In this document: in pieces, positions 10,457 to 22,200 of the stretch
Layout of the letters: every line of letters starts with the position of its first letter
Position numbering within the stretch: the stretch's first letter is position 1
From: Arthrinium phaeospermum
Lineage: Eukaryota > Ascomycota > Sordariomycetes > Amphisphaeriales > Apiosporaceae
Reading direction: 5' to 3'
Assembly: GCA_006503535.1 (NCBI GenBank)
Contig: QYRS01000005.1
Coordinates: 682,001-746,000, forward strand
DNA: 64,000 bases
Translations under genes and position numbers: made by a program
Notes under the pieces: generated by a model
Database searches by the model: none
What the model saw: only the letters and a program-made list of their open reading frames with translations
Told to the model about the DNA's origin: nothing

Positions 10457-13400
10457 ATGCAGGCAGAAAACCGGCCTCTGCCTCGGCGTGCCGCCAGCCA
10501 TGGGACACTACACAGCAGCTATGCCAGTCAAGCAAGGCCTCTACACAAGCCACTTCGCAGCGTGAATGAGAACTCGGCCTTGCTTCCCTCGCCAGGTGCT
10601 CTCGAGAGTATGCTCAAGACGACCACGGAGACGGGCGACATCGGCATATTCACCATCAAACCGGTTAAGACGTCGGCGACTATCACTACCACTTCGACTC
10701 ATCATGGCATCCAAGCTTCGAGGAGCCAGAATCACCTGCCAATGCGAAGGTCGGTTGATGACTTCCGTCGGCAAGATGATCGTCACCGGCTTCCCTCATG
10801 CCGGGACACGACGTCGGAAATTCTCTCCTTGTACGGGTCGAACAGTCAGAGTTCAGCCAATAGTGTCTTTTCTCATCTGGTGGATGACCAGAATCAACGG
10901 TCCTGTTCATTGACCACGGTCGGTTCCAGGCACTTATCACACAATAAGTCCAGCAACACCCTGCAGAGCCATTACAGCGGTGGCCCCTTGCAGCGGCCAC
11001 GGTCGCCCTTCCCATATCCCACTCGCTTGAAGCGTCCAGGAGCTCGTCCAGCATCGCCTGCCATTACGGAGTCGGGTCTTGTGGACTATAGTCGCATGGT
11101 AGAGATTGACAGGATCTCTTTGGTAAGTAGAGTGAAACCCATTTGCTAGCTCTGCCCTGTTTGCCGCTTACAAAATCATAGAGAACTGGACACGGACCGG
11201 GTGCTCCCACGCTCTCGCGGCCAAATAGACGTCTACCCCCGTTAGATGCGAGGTTGGACATGAATCTTTCTACCCCAATACTGCAAACCCGAGGATCCCA
11301 CTATCTCTCAAACCGGCAGTCAGGCACGGATTCAAGTCGAACCGCATCTGCGGCATCGGAAACGTCATGCAGTCTTTCGTATTGCGAGAAGGTGCTCAGC
11401 TCCTCTACAAGAACATCGAGCCTCACCTCGGTTATCAACATGTATCATCGTATGCCACCGCCCCTGAGACATGTCCAGTTTGGCTCTTTAGATCCTCCAC
11501 CGCGTTACTACGACTATACAGAGGACTTCGAGTTCAAGCAGCCCTTTGTGACGGCTACCATTGAACCAGTAGCCCCTACTCCGACCAGAATCCCCAGTAT
11601 ACACCAATCGCTAGTGTTTCGAGAGGGGCCAGAAGATCAACTTTCTGTACAGCATGTTGAATCCGAAGAGAAAGGAGACCAATCAGATGAGACCCAGAGC
11701 CATCGAAGTCGTTTCACGCAAGATCTGGGTGAAGGAGATACCGCATCTACAGCGAATACAATCTCAAGGGCCACCCAGTCCCCAATAGCTACGGGACAGG
11801 GCACCGATATCGACTGCCTGCCTTCTCAAACCGGCAGAGACTTTACGGATACGTTGAATCGAAGCCCGGACATTGCTTCACGAGAAGCAGGCACATGCAG
11901 CTATCATGATTTGCGCCCAGCCGCCGCCTCAGGGGCGAAGACGGCTTCCCTCGAGAAGCAAGTCGTATTTCACGGCGGCAGAACACCGACTATCCGCAGT
12001 GAGCAGGGAGTTGTCGTGAGAGCTGATACTCGCGATTCGAAAAGCGAAGAGTGCGAGCAGAAGGATGGAATCCAACTTGATTCTAGAGAGAACCCGCCTC
12101 AGCGGCGTTCCACGTCCGAGCCTGCCACGAAATACTGGGGTTTCTTTCCCAAACATAGTGACTCAGAACAAGGTTGGATTTCTTTGCCCACTGACTCTTG
12201 TGTATCAATGTCGGAAGCATATCGAAATCAAGGGCCCCGGGAAATACTGAGTAGCTCAGACAGCTTGGGAGATCACCGAAGCACTGAGCTGGACCGTACC
12301 ATTGGAAGATCGATAGGAAGTGCGAATCTCATGACCGCAGAGACAATACCAGGCAGTACTGGCGGGGAAGCAGCGATATATCAGAACGAGCATCAGGCCA
12401 ATTCGGCGCAGAACAATACCGCGACAGTAGGAGTCAAAGGAGGAAGCGTTGGCTGCCATAAGCTCCATAGAGGAGATACGGGACTCAAGATTGTCACGCG
12501 AAATTTGCAAAATGCCAGCGACGACGATTTCCCTCAATTAACCCAGGAATGTTCTAATACACCTCTGATATCTCCAAAACCTATCTCGCCGGCACGCCAG
12601 CTGAAAGTCAAGAACAGCATACCGCAGCTTATGAAGGCATTGCCGCCTCTTCCGACCCCAACTTTGGCGGCTTCCACATCAAGCTCGGCCGTGGATGAAT
12701 ACGAATGTGCTGAGATATTACAGCCTTTCAGCTTGTCTCGGTCTGGCACTCCAAGAGCTCAAAACCAAAGTGGTTTGCAACAACCCAGAGATAAATTTGT
12801 TTTACGGCACCCAGGCGAAGCGACCAATACCCAGAAGAAGTTGCCAAAAATTCGATTCAAAACGAAGGTGACCGCTACAAATGAAACGGACCAACGGAAC
12901 TCCAGACCATGGAATTCCGAGAGTAATTATCCTTGGTGCAGAGAAACGGATGACGTTGAGCTCTTGAACGCGAATGACGACGCTGGTAGCCATTATTCTG
13001 ACAGAGGTAGCCTCAGAGCACCAACATATCTCAGCACATACCGCGCAACATCATCACCGTTCACAGGGACTGTTCGCAGGTATCCAGACGTGCAGGGCTC
13101 TGGTGTCGTCCAAAGTCTTACAGGTCAACGGCCAAGGGATTTGTTCACAGCTTCCTCTAGGCTATGTGATGCATTTCGGTCGACTAGTCGCGGTGACGTA
13201 CAAGCTGATAGCCATGCAAGAAGAGGCCTGCATTCCCAGTGTTCTCCGGGTATCGCCAGGGAGGCTACCCCTGAAGCTGGCCCAACCTTCGTAGCAGCTC
13301 ATTCCAGCGACTCGAGGAGGTTGAGCAAGGCACAATCCCGTATATCTGAACCTGGAAGGACTCGAGAAACGATTTCATCTCAAGATGCGAGAAAGGAACG

Positions 13401-13731
13401 TACTCGTGGTCTCAGAAAGCGTCTGTCAAATCTCAGGAGGTTACTTGCGAGAAACCGCCGCCCACAATCTGAGCCTCTGGGCATGTTACTGGAGGGCAAC
13501 CCAACTTCAGATGTGGATCAGCATGCACATATGGAAGCCAATCCCAGCCTGGGAAACGTTGATTTCGAAAGCAGGTCATTCACCGTAAGCGAAGGCATCC
13601 CAGGAGAAATACCCGGTCGACGCAAGTTTAGGCGACGAGTGAGAGACAGAATCTCCAAGTGGGTTAAGGTTACCAGAAGAAGAATGGGAGCGCATGGTAG
13701 GGGCCACCCATCAGATGAAGAAGCGCAGTAG
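10457..13731 (+). CDS. Large low-complexity protein of unknown function
   Basis: I model two exons, 10457-11122 and 11182-13731, with a 59-bp phase-0 intron (donor GTAAGT, acceptor CATAG), giving 1071 residues. The start is the first in-frame ATG (MQAENRPLPRR). An upstream exon cannot be excluded because the frame stays open to about 10427. The protein is rich in Ser, Thr, Arg, Gln and Pro and looks disordered. No enzymatic motif, membrane helix or signal peptide is visible. The C-terminal 130 residues are strongly basic (KRLSNLRRLLARNRR near the end of exon 2, then GRRKFRRRVRDRISKWVK), which could bind nucleic acid or acidic membranes. I do not recognise the family; it may be a lineage-restricted regulator or scaffold. 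The long open frame and clean intron make it a real gene. Confidence 0.72.
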
Positions 13732-14919
13732 AAGATAGCACTGCGGAGAAGAAGTTTAGCCCACAACCTTGGGATGATATGTTCTTTCTTGGGTTTTGGA
13801 GCGTCCAAGGCGGTGGACGATTTTCTTGGAATGTCTTGCACATGGGTTTGGACTGGGTCCGGAGCCAAGGTGATCAAACTCGTGCTTGTTTACATTTTGG
13901 TGAGAGGGATTCCCATGCGGAAACTTGCTTGGTATAAGCCATGGGCAAAGGGTGCCCCCGATGTTGCTACCAGGCCAGAGAGGGGGAATGGCAGGAGGAC
14001 AGGCAGGCGCAGAGAAGCGAGGGCTTTAGTAAGTGTACTTATTTCGACAGTTACCATAATGAAAAGTACTCATATCTGCACCGTCATTGCCCAGCCATGG
14101 TTTAGGTACGCTTGAAGGCACTGTAGAGAGCGTGCTAAGGGAGTGGTTGTGTTTAAACTTCCGACCTCTACAGATTACGGGAACACTTGAATAGAATTGG
14201 TTTGCTCGGTCCAGCCCTAAGTGCCTCAAAAGCCGCCACGCGCACCCGGTCGGGACAAGGTTCGTATTCTATGGACGGGAGAGGCTTCTCTGGGATGCCA
14301 TCAGTGATTTTGGTCCATACCAACCCCCGCACTCTGTCCGTTGTGTAGGGCATTGCCATCGTTGACGGTTGAAGCATAGGACCAACCCTGGATATCTGCC
14401 CTCATCATATGTCGCACAGAGGGCTTCACCCTTTTCCATACATAAGTCACATCTGTCGACAATTGGGCTCATGAAGCAAGGTCACTCGTTCCCACAAACA
14501 TTCGTTCCACCTTAGCGCTTCCAGCTCATCTGGATTCACCCCCTGCTTCGCCTTCACATCGACCCCCTCCAACAACGAAGAAGACTCATCTCCGTCAAAT
14601 CCAACGCATTGGCAGTGTCCGATTGCGTGTCATCTATTGATTCTTTACCTTTTTTTTTCGGAGTTGTGTGGTGGAACGATCAGAGCGGTATAGACTTTAC
14701 ACATTCTCTGGTTCACCATCCCGCCGAGAGAAGGCCCTCACACCCGCACCCCTTTGAGCTTCTCCGATACACTGCCCTCAGTACATACAAGAGGGCGAGA
14801 AACATCACTATTCCTCAGACAAACAACTACAAAACCCCAGACAAAATAACTGTCGGGTACCCTTTGCACAACACGACAGCCACTCATCACTCACACCAAC
14901 TCGGGATTCAGACGACGGT
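13732..14919. other. Intergenic region, 1.2 kb
   Basis: This is the 3' flank of the unknown gene and the promoter/leader of the next plus-strand gene. The last 300 bases are pyrimidine- and CA-rich, as in fungal 5' leaders. No coding region is recognised. Confidence 0.6.
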
Positions 14920-16209
14920 ATGGAGCCAACAAATGTGGATATTACATCCTCGGTGCTGCGGAGAGCAGCACCAGCCAGTTCAAACGCGTCCCTGCAGAGC
15001 AGCGGCTCGTCATTTACGCCCCCAGCGCTGGATCATGAGACTGCGTCGACACCACCCACGAGGCCTTGCAGCTGGATTCATGAGAACTCGTACATGTATG
15101 GCGCGTTGAGATCATCATCACACGGCTCACGGGACGAGTCAGTGGCACCAACTTCATTGCCGACTTCCGAACCGCCCATTGTCGACATGGAGAACCCATG
15201 GGCCCCCCCTTACGGTGGGGCTTTGTTGACCGAAGACGAAGTCCATCGGCGCTGGGCCCTGTTCAGCGACAATCAAAGACGCCAGTTCCAGAAGATGGCG
15301 AAGCGCTACGCGGAAATTAGAAAAGACGTCCACTCCGAAGCCGAGGAGATCTTGAGCACGAGTGGAGAGAAGATGCACGTCAGAAAGGTCCCAAAGCACA
15401 AGCTCTTCCAAAACTGGAGCTGGGAATCGGCGGCCTCTCGGCGGCCGAAGGCCAGCAGCACGGGAGAAGAGACATCATCGAGTGAGGATGACGAGGATAC
15501 GTATGACGAGGACGAGAACGAGGACGACGATGAGGATGGCGATGACGATGAGGACGGCGACGAGACCTGTGAGAAAATCGACTCCATGACATTTAGCGGT
15601 AAGCGGGACAGCATTGAGGTTCACCGGCAGTCTTTCGGCCGCCGGAGCTCCACCGAGGAATACTACCGCTGGTCCGAGGACGAGAACTCCCGGGGTTCGC
15701 TAGTAGAGGGCATCCGCCGCATGACAGAGAAACTCATCAGCGCTGTCCAGTCCCGGCGCGCCAGTCCTCAGGGCAGCGAAAGCAATTCCCCCGACAACTC
15801 GGACACTGACGAAGACGACGGCGGCGACAAGGAGCCCTCGGCGTCGGAAAACCCAAAGACAAAGTCCAAGCTGATGACGCTCGTGCAGCTTTCCTTCTCG
15901 CGCTCTCAAAAAGGGCGATCGCAGAACCAGCAGAAGCCCAAGCATGAGCCGTGCCACCGCTCGCGCCCTCCCAACGCCCCCCTCCTCAAGAACGTCGACG
16001 AGGCTGGCCCCATCGCTCCTGTCTGGAGTGATCGCATCGGGCCCAAGAACGAGCGCTTGAGAAGCTTGAGCGCATGCCTCCGCGAGATTTCCACTTTGGC
16101 AGGTTCTCGCAACGCCAATAACAATAACAACAAGGAAACCGCCGGGCGGACCTGTGTCGAGTCTCGGAAGTCTATAGAACCGGGCTACTGGCTCTCTGGC
16201 CGCTCTTAG
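14920..16209 (+). CDS. Acidic/serine-rich protein of unknown function
   Basis: A single exon encodes 429 residues from the ATG at 14920. A Ser/Pro/Thr-rich N-terminus leads into a short segment that may fold (about residues 88-170, containing TEDEVHRRWALFSDNQRRQF and AEEILSTSGEKMHVRK). A very acidic tract of Asp/Glu runs follows at about 187-216, then an RRXS-like serine-rich part and a basic, Lys/Arg/Gln-rich C-terminal half. There is no signal peptide or membrane segment. I do not recognise the family. The acidic tract plus basic tail resembles nuclear or chromatin-associated disordered proteins, but that is only a compositional comparison. It is convergent with mon1, 313 bp away. Confidence 0.75.
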   Translation: MEPTNVDITSSVLRRAAPASSNASLQSSGSSFTPPALDHETASTPPTRPCSWIHENSYMYGALRSSSHGSRDESVAPTSLPTSEPPIVDMENPWAPPYGGALLTEDEVHRRWALFSDNQRRQFQKMAKRYAEIRKDVHSEAEEILSTSGEKMHVRKVPKHKLFQNWSWESAASRRPKASSTGEETSSSEDDEDTYDEDENEDDDEDGDDDEDGDETCEKIDSMTFSGKRDSIEVHRQSFGRRSSTEEYYRWSEDENSRGSLVEGIRRMTEKLISAVQSRRASPQGSESNSPDNSDTDEDDGGDKEPSASENPKTKSKLMTLVQLSFSRSQKGRSQNQQKPKHEPCHRSRPPNAPLLKNVDEAGPIAPVWSDRIGPKNERLRSLSACLREISTLAGSRNANNNNNKETAGRTCVESRKSIEPGYWLSGRS

Positions 16210-16522
16210 CCCCCTGGAAACCGAAATAGGGCAGGTGGGATCATGAATGACCTGAACGAGACCCCGAAAGCTTGCTTTTTGTTAGACGGGGATGCCCCAA
16301 TAGAGTCAAGACCCCATGTATAGAAGGTTTCTCTCATTCACGGGAAAAAGTCTATAGAGCAAGGAGTCTGGGAGTACACCGGCGTATTTGACTTGTGGTG
16401 TGGTGGGATATACAAGACGAGCATCGTGCCTAGTCCTACAGAACGCCGCCACAGCCAAATAATTCATGAGTTTGGTATCTGAGATATATGATTCACGTGG
16501 GTGGTGGGTGTTCTTGGGGCCT
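16210..16522. other. Convergent intergenic region (3' ends)
   Basis: 313 bp between the stop codons of the acidic protein gene (+) and mon1 (-). It should hold both 3' untranslated regions. No other feature is seen. Confidence 0.6.
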
Positions 16523-18535
16523 TTAGAATACACCGCCGCCAATAATAAATAGTCGTTCTTCCTCACGTTTTGCCCACTGGATGACCCGATTTGCCCCCTG
16601 TGTCATGACATGTCGCGACGCGTTCGGCCCCGCCACGCAGTAGAACTCGAAAATGGGCGTGACCCAAGCCAACGAGGTCGAGTCCGTGCCGACGCAGTGT
16701 ATCACCTTGAGGTGCGCGTGCTTCGCATGCACGGTGGCGTGCATGTTGTGGTAGAGCGACATGAGCCGGCGGTGCGAGACGGCGTCGCCGAAGGCCGGGT
16801 CCAGCGCCGACATGCAGAACTGCACGTTCGCCTTGCTCTTGAAGAGGAAGTGGCTGATCTGGGACCCCGGGGCAACCTCGGTGACCTGGGGCCGGCCCTG
16901 GCGCGCCGCGGTCCGGATGATGTCGAGGCTGCCCCGCTTCTGCAGCTCGGCGACGACGTCGTCCTTCATCTGCTGCAGGGCGAAGAAGCTCTCCTTGTCC
17001 GGGCTGATCAGGATGATGGCCGTTTCCTCGTGAATCGAATGTGCCCCTGCGGGCGTGGTCGGGCTCGCAGCTTCGCCGTCCAGGAAACTTACATACATGT
17101 ACAGATAACCCCGATTATTGAAAGCCGGCAAGCAGAGGGGAATCCAGTTGTCTCCCCCTCCCGCCTTCACCCCGCCGGACTCGAAAAGCATATTGAAGAT
17201 AAGCTGCAAGTCACTGGGGTGCAGCGAATGTTTCCGGGGTCGGATCACACTGACGAGCTTTCCACCGGCCACTATCAGACCATACAGCAGATTATCAGCT
17301 CGGGATCTCAGGAATGCGTTGTTGATGGCGTGCCGGTGCGATTTGCGAATCTTCAGGCATTCCAGCGCCCCCAGCAGCGCAGATGGCGAGCCTTTTGTGA
17401 AGCTATCCGCGAGGGAGGAAAGCAGGGATTCAGTGCCTTCGAGAGGTTTGCGAAGGTCTGTCGACGGGCGATTGGCGAATATGTGGGTGAGCGTGGGCAG
17501 TGTCAATGTAGACAGAATTTGCATATATAGAGCGTCTAGCTGGGCCCGAAGTTGCGTGTCGCTTTCCCCCAGCTTGCTGATGGCGACGAAATATAGCGGT
17601 CCCCGTATCACAATGACGAACCGCGTATTTCCAGCGGTAAAGCCCAGAAGCGGGTTCTTGGCCCCTTCGTAGAACGATATGATGGTCTGCACAACGCCCA
17701 TGGACGAATTGATCAATGCCAGATCGCCATGCCGACTGTATATGGGCTTGCCAGCTGAAGACAGTATCATGTAGTGTTTCAACTTGGACTTCCACACCAC
17801 GAGCCGGTCCCAGTCGCTCCAATCCTTATCCATCTCTTCCGGGATGGCGTCAAACTCCTTGGGGAACTCCGATAGTGTCGCATCGTCTTCCAGCCGCATG
17901 GTTTCGAAAGGTTGTACTGTGGCCGACTGCGACCTAAGCAACTTCCACGCCGGGCTCCTTTTGCTGATAGCCCCACCGAGCAGACTCGCCAGGTCGCCAG
18001 GCGCCCGCAACGTCGGCGCAAATGTGGCGACGCTCATGCTGTCATCCAGGTCGTCGGGTGCCGCATTGGGACCGCGCGTGGACGCAAGATCCCCCGGGAT
18101 TACCACATTGTCGGACCCTTTCGCGGACGGGTCGTCTCCTCCACTAGTAAACGTGCCCCTCGTGCCGTCTGGGAAAGACAAGGTCTGGATGCTCATGGAA
18201 GAAATGGCAGTCGTCGGCTTGGACTGTAATGAAGGTCGCTCCGCAGCCGCGGCTATCAGGATCTCGTGGTTCGGTTGCGGGCCAGGCAATGGTCGAGGTG
18301 GCAAAGGGGGAGGGGGCGTGTCGTCGCCATTGTTCGCATTATGTTCTTCGTCGTTAGCACGAGAGACCCCGGCGTCTTCCCTGCCAGTCCGCATTGTTGG
18401 CACAATTGTGGATATCTCATTCTTTTTTATAAACGGAGTCTGGAGAGCCGGCAAACTACGATAGATAACGTAGACTGACTGGCTTGGTATCGACGAGGGA
18501 TGGCTCCTCCTGTGGATGGCCAGGTCAAAAGCCAA
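16523..18535 (-). CDS. mon1: Vacuolar fusion protein Mon1
   Basis: A single exon encodes 670 residues from the ATG at 18535. A second ATG at 18394 (MRTGREDAG) gives 623 residues and may be the true start, because the first 47 residues look like translated leader. After a disordered Pro-rich N-terminus ([12 protein letters not shown]), the Mon1 core begins near residue 237 ([30 protein letters not shown]). It continues through the longin-type region ([50 protein letters not shown]) and a second conserved block ([25 protein letters not shown]). Mon1 acts with Ccz1 as the guanine-nucleotide exchange factor for Rab7/Ypt7 on endosomes and vacuoles; this is family knowledge. It is divergent from dopA, another trafficking gene, across a 685-bp interval. 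Confidence 0.93.
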   Translation of the reverse strand: MAFDLAIHRRSHPSSIPSQSVYVIYRSLPALQTPFIKKNEISTIVPTMRTGREDAGVSRANDEEHNANNGDDTPPPPLPPRPLPGPQPNHEILIAAAAERPSLQSKPTTAISSMSIQTLSFPDGTRGTFTSGGDDPSAKGSDNVVIPGDLASTRGPNAAPDDLDDSMSVATFAPTLRAPGDLASLLGGAISKRSPAWKLLRSQSATVQPFETMRLEDDATLSEFPKEFDAIPEEMDKDWSDWDRLVVWKSKLKHYMILSSAGKPIYSRHGDLALINSSMGVVQTIISFYEGAKNPLLGFTAGNTRFVIVIRGPLYFVAISKLGESDTQLRAQLDALYMQILSTLTLPTLTHIFANRPSTDLRKPLEGTESLLSSLADSFTKGSPSALLGALECLKIRKSHRHAINNAFLRSRADNLLYGLIVAGGKLVSVIRPRKHSLHPSDLQLIFNMLFESGGVKAGGGDNWIPLCLPAFNNRGYLYMYVSFLDGEAASPTTPAGAHSIHEETAIILISPDKESFFALQQMKDDVVAELQKRGSLDIIRTAARQGRPQVTEVAPGSQISHFLFKSKANVQFCMSALDPAFGDAVSHRRLMSLYHNMHATVHAKHAHLKVIHCVGTDSTSLAWVTPIFEFYCVAGPNASRHVMTQGANRVIQWAKREEERLFIIGGGVF

Positions 18536-19220
18536 GGCTGAACGACAGGAGCATTAGGCTGTAAATAACATGTTGGGCTTCGTCATGGACAGATAGCCCG
18601 ATACAGTTGATGGATGGAAAAGTGGTATGGGAATCTGCTGGAGAGAGCTAATAATAGGTAGCCCGTTAGGTAAGTACTGTAAGTAGGTACTAGTAAAGTG
18701 AAAAGGCTACAGGTACCTTACCATGTGATGATGTATCCTGACAGGGGAGGTCAACTGGCGCGCCTAGCGGGGAGGTACTGGAACGGCAGCTGGAGGTAGC
18801 CTTGCAGAGCGGGCGGGTCAGGCCTGTGAAAGGTTACGCGGGCAGGCAGGGATGCTGCAGCACCACCAGCACAGTTCCCATTAGTTAGCCAGGCACCACC
18901 ACTGCGCCTGGGGGATCTGTGAAACTAGCAACGTATCCCACAAGGCAGCTCGCCAATCTTGACAGCGAATTCGCTTTTTTTATTGATGGCCAACTAATTG
19001 GAGCAGATGTAGGCAGCAGAAAAGTGCTTACCGATTTCTTCCAAGAGGGGAAACATTGATTTCGACTAGTCCCGCACCCGAGCGGCGACCCGACTGCACC
19101 TGGCACTTGGTCCCCACGGCGATGCGATTCGAATGCCTCCATTTTCCTCCGACGAGCCCCAATGCCTATAGCATCTCTCTCTTGCCACCTTAGCAGTACG
19201 AGAGAGCGACGCACACAGCC
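18536..19220. promoter_or_regulatory. Divergent mon1/dopA intergenic promoter region
   Basis: 685 bp separate the two start codons (less if mon1 starts at 18394, more if its leader is long). It holds TAGGTAAGTACT/TAAGTAGGTACT-like repeats around 18668-18690. Shared regulation is inferred from the geometry only. Confidence 0.45.
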
Positions 19221-22200
19221 ATGGCTACCCTCGAGCCCGGTCATGGGGGATCCCCAGAGAGCTCCGGGCGCAACACTCCAGTCTTGCGCCAATGGAGGAA
19301 TCAGCTTAGCGCCGAGGACCTCCCTATAAAGGACAAGGCCTATCGGAAATATGCTTCGGGCGTCGAGCGCGCCTTGTCACTATTTGATACCGCCTTGGAG
19401 GAGTGGGCCGACTATATCTCCTTCCTCAGCAGACTGCTCAAAGCCTTGCAGGCTCGCCACTCCAGTTTCTCAACCATTCCCTCGAAAGCCCTCGTCGCAA
19501 AGCGTTTGTCGCAATGTCTCAACCCCTCGCTCCCGTCTGGCGTCCACCAAAAGGCGCTCGAGGTCTACAGCTACGTGCTCTCGGTCATAGGAAACGATGG
19601 CTTGTCTCGGGACCTCCCCCTGTACCTTCCGGGACTGGCGTCGACCTTATCCTTTGCCTCCTTGACAGTTAGGGCGCCCTTTCTAGATCTTCTGGAGCAG
19701 TATTTCCTGAAGCTGGACCCCCGTGCCTTGCGCCCGGCCATGAAGTCTCTCATATTGGCCCTGCTGCCCGGTCTGGAAGAAGAGACGAGTGAAGACTTTG
19801 ATAGGACATTGAAGATCCTTGAAGGCTTCAAACTCGCCATACGCACGCCAGGGGGCCATCACCTTACGAACGCTCATTCCACGGGTGACGATTTCTTCTG
19901 GCAATGCTTCTTCTTAGCATCCATCACCAGCCAGAGCCGCCGTCCGGGCGCCTTGGCGTATCTCTCACGGAATCTGCCGAATCTAGGTTCCCCTATTTCG
20001 CAAGACTCCTCGACGGGGAAAGCGACAACGAGTGAATCAGATGAAGATGGCTTGACCGAGGAACTGTCGAGTATTGTAACCTCCCCTGAGCCTGGGTTGC
20101 TTATCCGGTGTTTTGCAGCTGGTCTCGAAGACGAGCAGCTGCTCATCCAGCGAGGATTTTTAGATATACTAGTGACGCATCTGCCGCTACACTCCCAAGT
20201 CCTCCAGAAGAGAGTCACGACGGAAGACCTCGAACTGCTGCTCTGCGCAGCTGCGGGTGTTGTAACACGCAGGGACATGAGTTTGAATAGACGTTTGTGG
20301 GCTTGGTTCCTGGGGCCTGACCCAGTGGGCCAGGAGCAAGAGACTGGAGTAGAGTCTCCTACTACAACTTCTGAACAGCAACAAGCCTTTCTTACAACCA
20401 AAACAAGCTATTTCGAGGAGTTCGGGCTGCAGCCTCTGACATCAGCTTTGCTGTCTATGATCAAATCAGCATCCAACAAGAACCCGACCGAACGAGCTCG
20501 GCCGTACAGGATATGTCTTTCATTGATGGATAGATGGGAGATTGGCGGCCTTGTCGTTCCCGAGATATTTCTGCCCGTAATAAAGAGCGTCAGGGACTTC
20601 AAAACCACCGCGGCTAGCAAGTCCGAGTTCAATGAGGTAATGCGCAGTGCGAGCGTCTTTTTTGATGGCGTCGAAAGCGGCCTGATTTACGGTGAGCTCG
20701 TTGGACTGGTTGCGCAGGCCATTGGACCGGGCACCTCGACCTATGAGGACCGCGCCGACAAACTTGCCCTGGTGCAATTCGTTATGGCCCATTTCAACAT
20801 CCGAGAAGAAGAAATGATCACAATCCATGCGCCCCTGGCAGCGTTGTCTATTCTTGCCATGCTCAAAGAGTCCCAGGAACGCGACCAGTCGAGCAAAAGC
20901 AATGCTCAAGATCGTGACTCTAGCCTGCCCGACCAAGCGCTGGGGATCGCCTTGAACCTATTAGACCTGATTCCCGAGCGTGCATTCCCGGAGAAGACTG
21001 GCGCAAGGGACTCTGTTGGGTCTCTGGAACGCCCAGTCATAGCATCCATGTCGAACAGCGAGCTGCTCAAGAAAATTCGCGATTTCTATGTCACTGATCA
21101 AGGCAACCTAGAGGCTGCATCCCTTCCCTTCTCAGCACGGAATGCCGGGGACTTGCTTCTTCAAAAGGCATCTACGCTGACATGCATCAGCTTGAGCGCC
21201 AACGAGGCACCGCACGCGTTAGCGGTCAGAAGCCGCTTCTTAGGTGTCTTGTTGTCCAAAGTTCCACAGGAGTATCATTTGGATACGGAAGGCCTCCTTG
21301 CAGCCATGCAAGAGCGCTTGTCCACCGTGACGCTGCCTTTCGCATCCTTCAAGTCGATTTTGAGTCTCTCCAATCAGCTGTTCAACGGCGAGAGAATCCC
21401 CGAGTCCTCCCTCTCTGATCTGGTTGAGCCATTGGTTCGACATGCATGGGGTTTCCTCTCATTCTCTGAGCCAAAATACCACGTTGAAACGGTTCGGTGT
21501 CTTTGGCAATTGCAATCTTCATTGGGGCCCCGGAACCGAGACATCGAAGGCGCCATCGCCGGCTTGATGCTGAAGAACGATACAACTGGGACATTTTCAA
21601 TCCGACCGGCGGACTCTGGCAGAAGTTTCAGTATTCTTTGGTCACATACGCTGCAAGACGGCGCGGACCGGCGGGCACCCAAAACGCCCGGGAGGGATAC
21701 AAATCGCATCCGGTTGTCAGGGCAAGACCACTGGGAAGTGATGTTAACCCGTCCGTTATTCCTAATGCTTGACACCCTCTTGGACGATCGTACGCAACTA
21801 TTCATGGCTGTCAAATTCTGGCTCAACAATATGGTTGGCATTGAAAAGTAAGCAAGCCTGCTCTTCAAACTAGGTATACGAGACTAACAAGGCTTCAAGA
21901 CTATTTCTAGTCTTCATAACGAAGTTCTCCGAGCTGGGATTCTTGCGTACTCTCCCCAGAACGGCCAATTCGGAGGCATCAAAGCGATCTATTGAATTCG
22001 GCGAAGACGACGACGTAGATACTGGCATCTACTATATGCGAACCATTTCAAACATCTTTCGCTGGGCCCCTGACGCATTCTGGAGCGTTCTTGCAACCCG
22101 CATGATTGAAGACCCAGATCCTATTCTGGCCGAAATAAGTAGGTCTAGTCGTGTTTGCTGTATCTCAGTTCTTCCATCGAACCGTACTAACGAGGCACAG

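Noticed and set aside
16610..17530. 306-codon frame opposite mon1
   Set aside because: It is a shadow of the conserved mon1 coding sequence.
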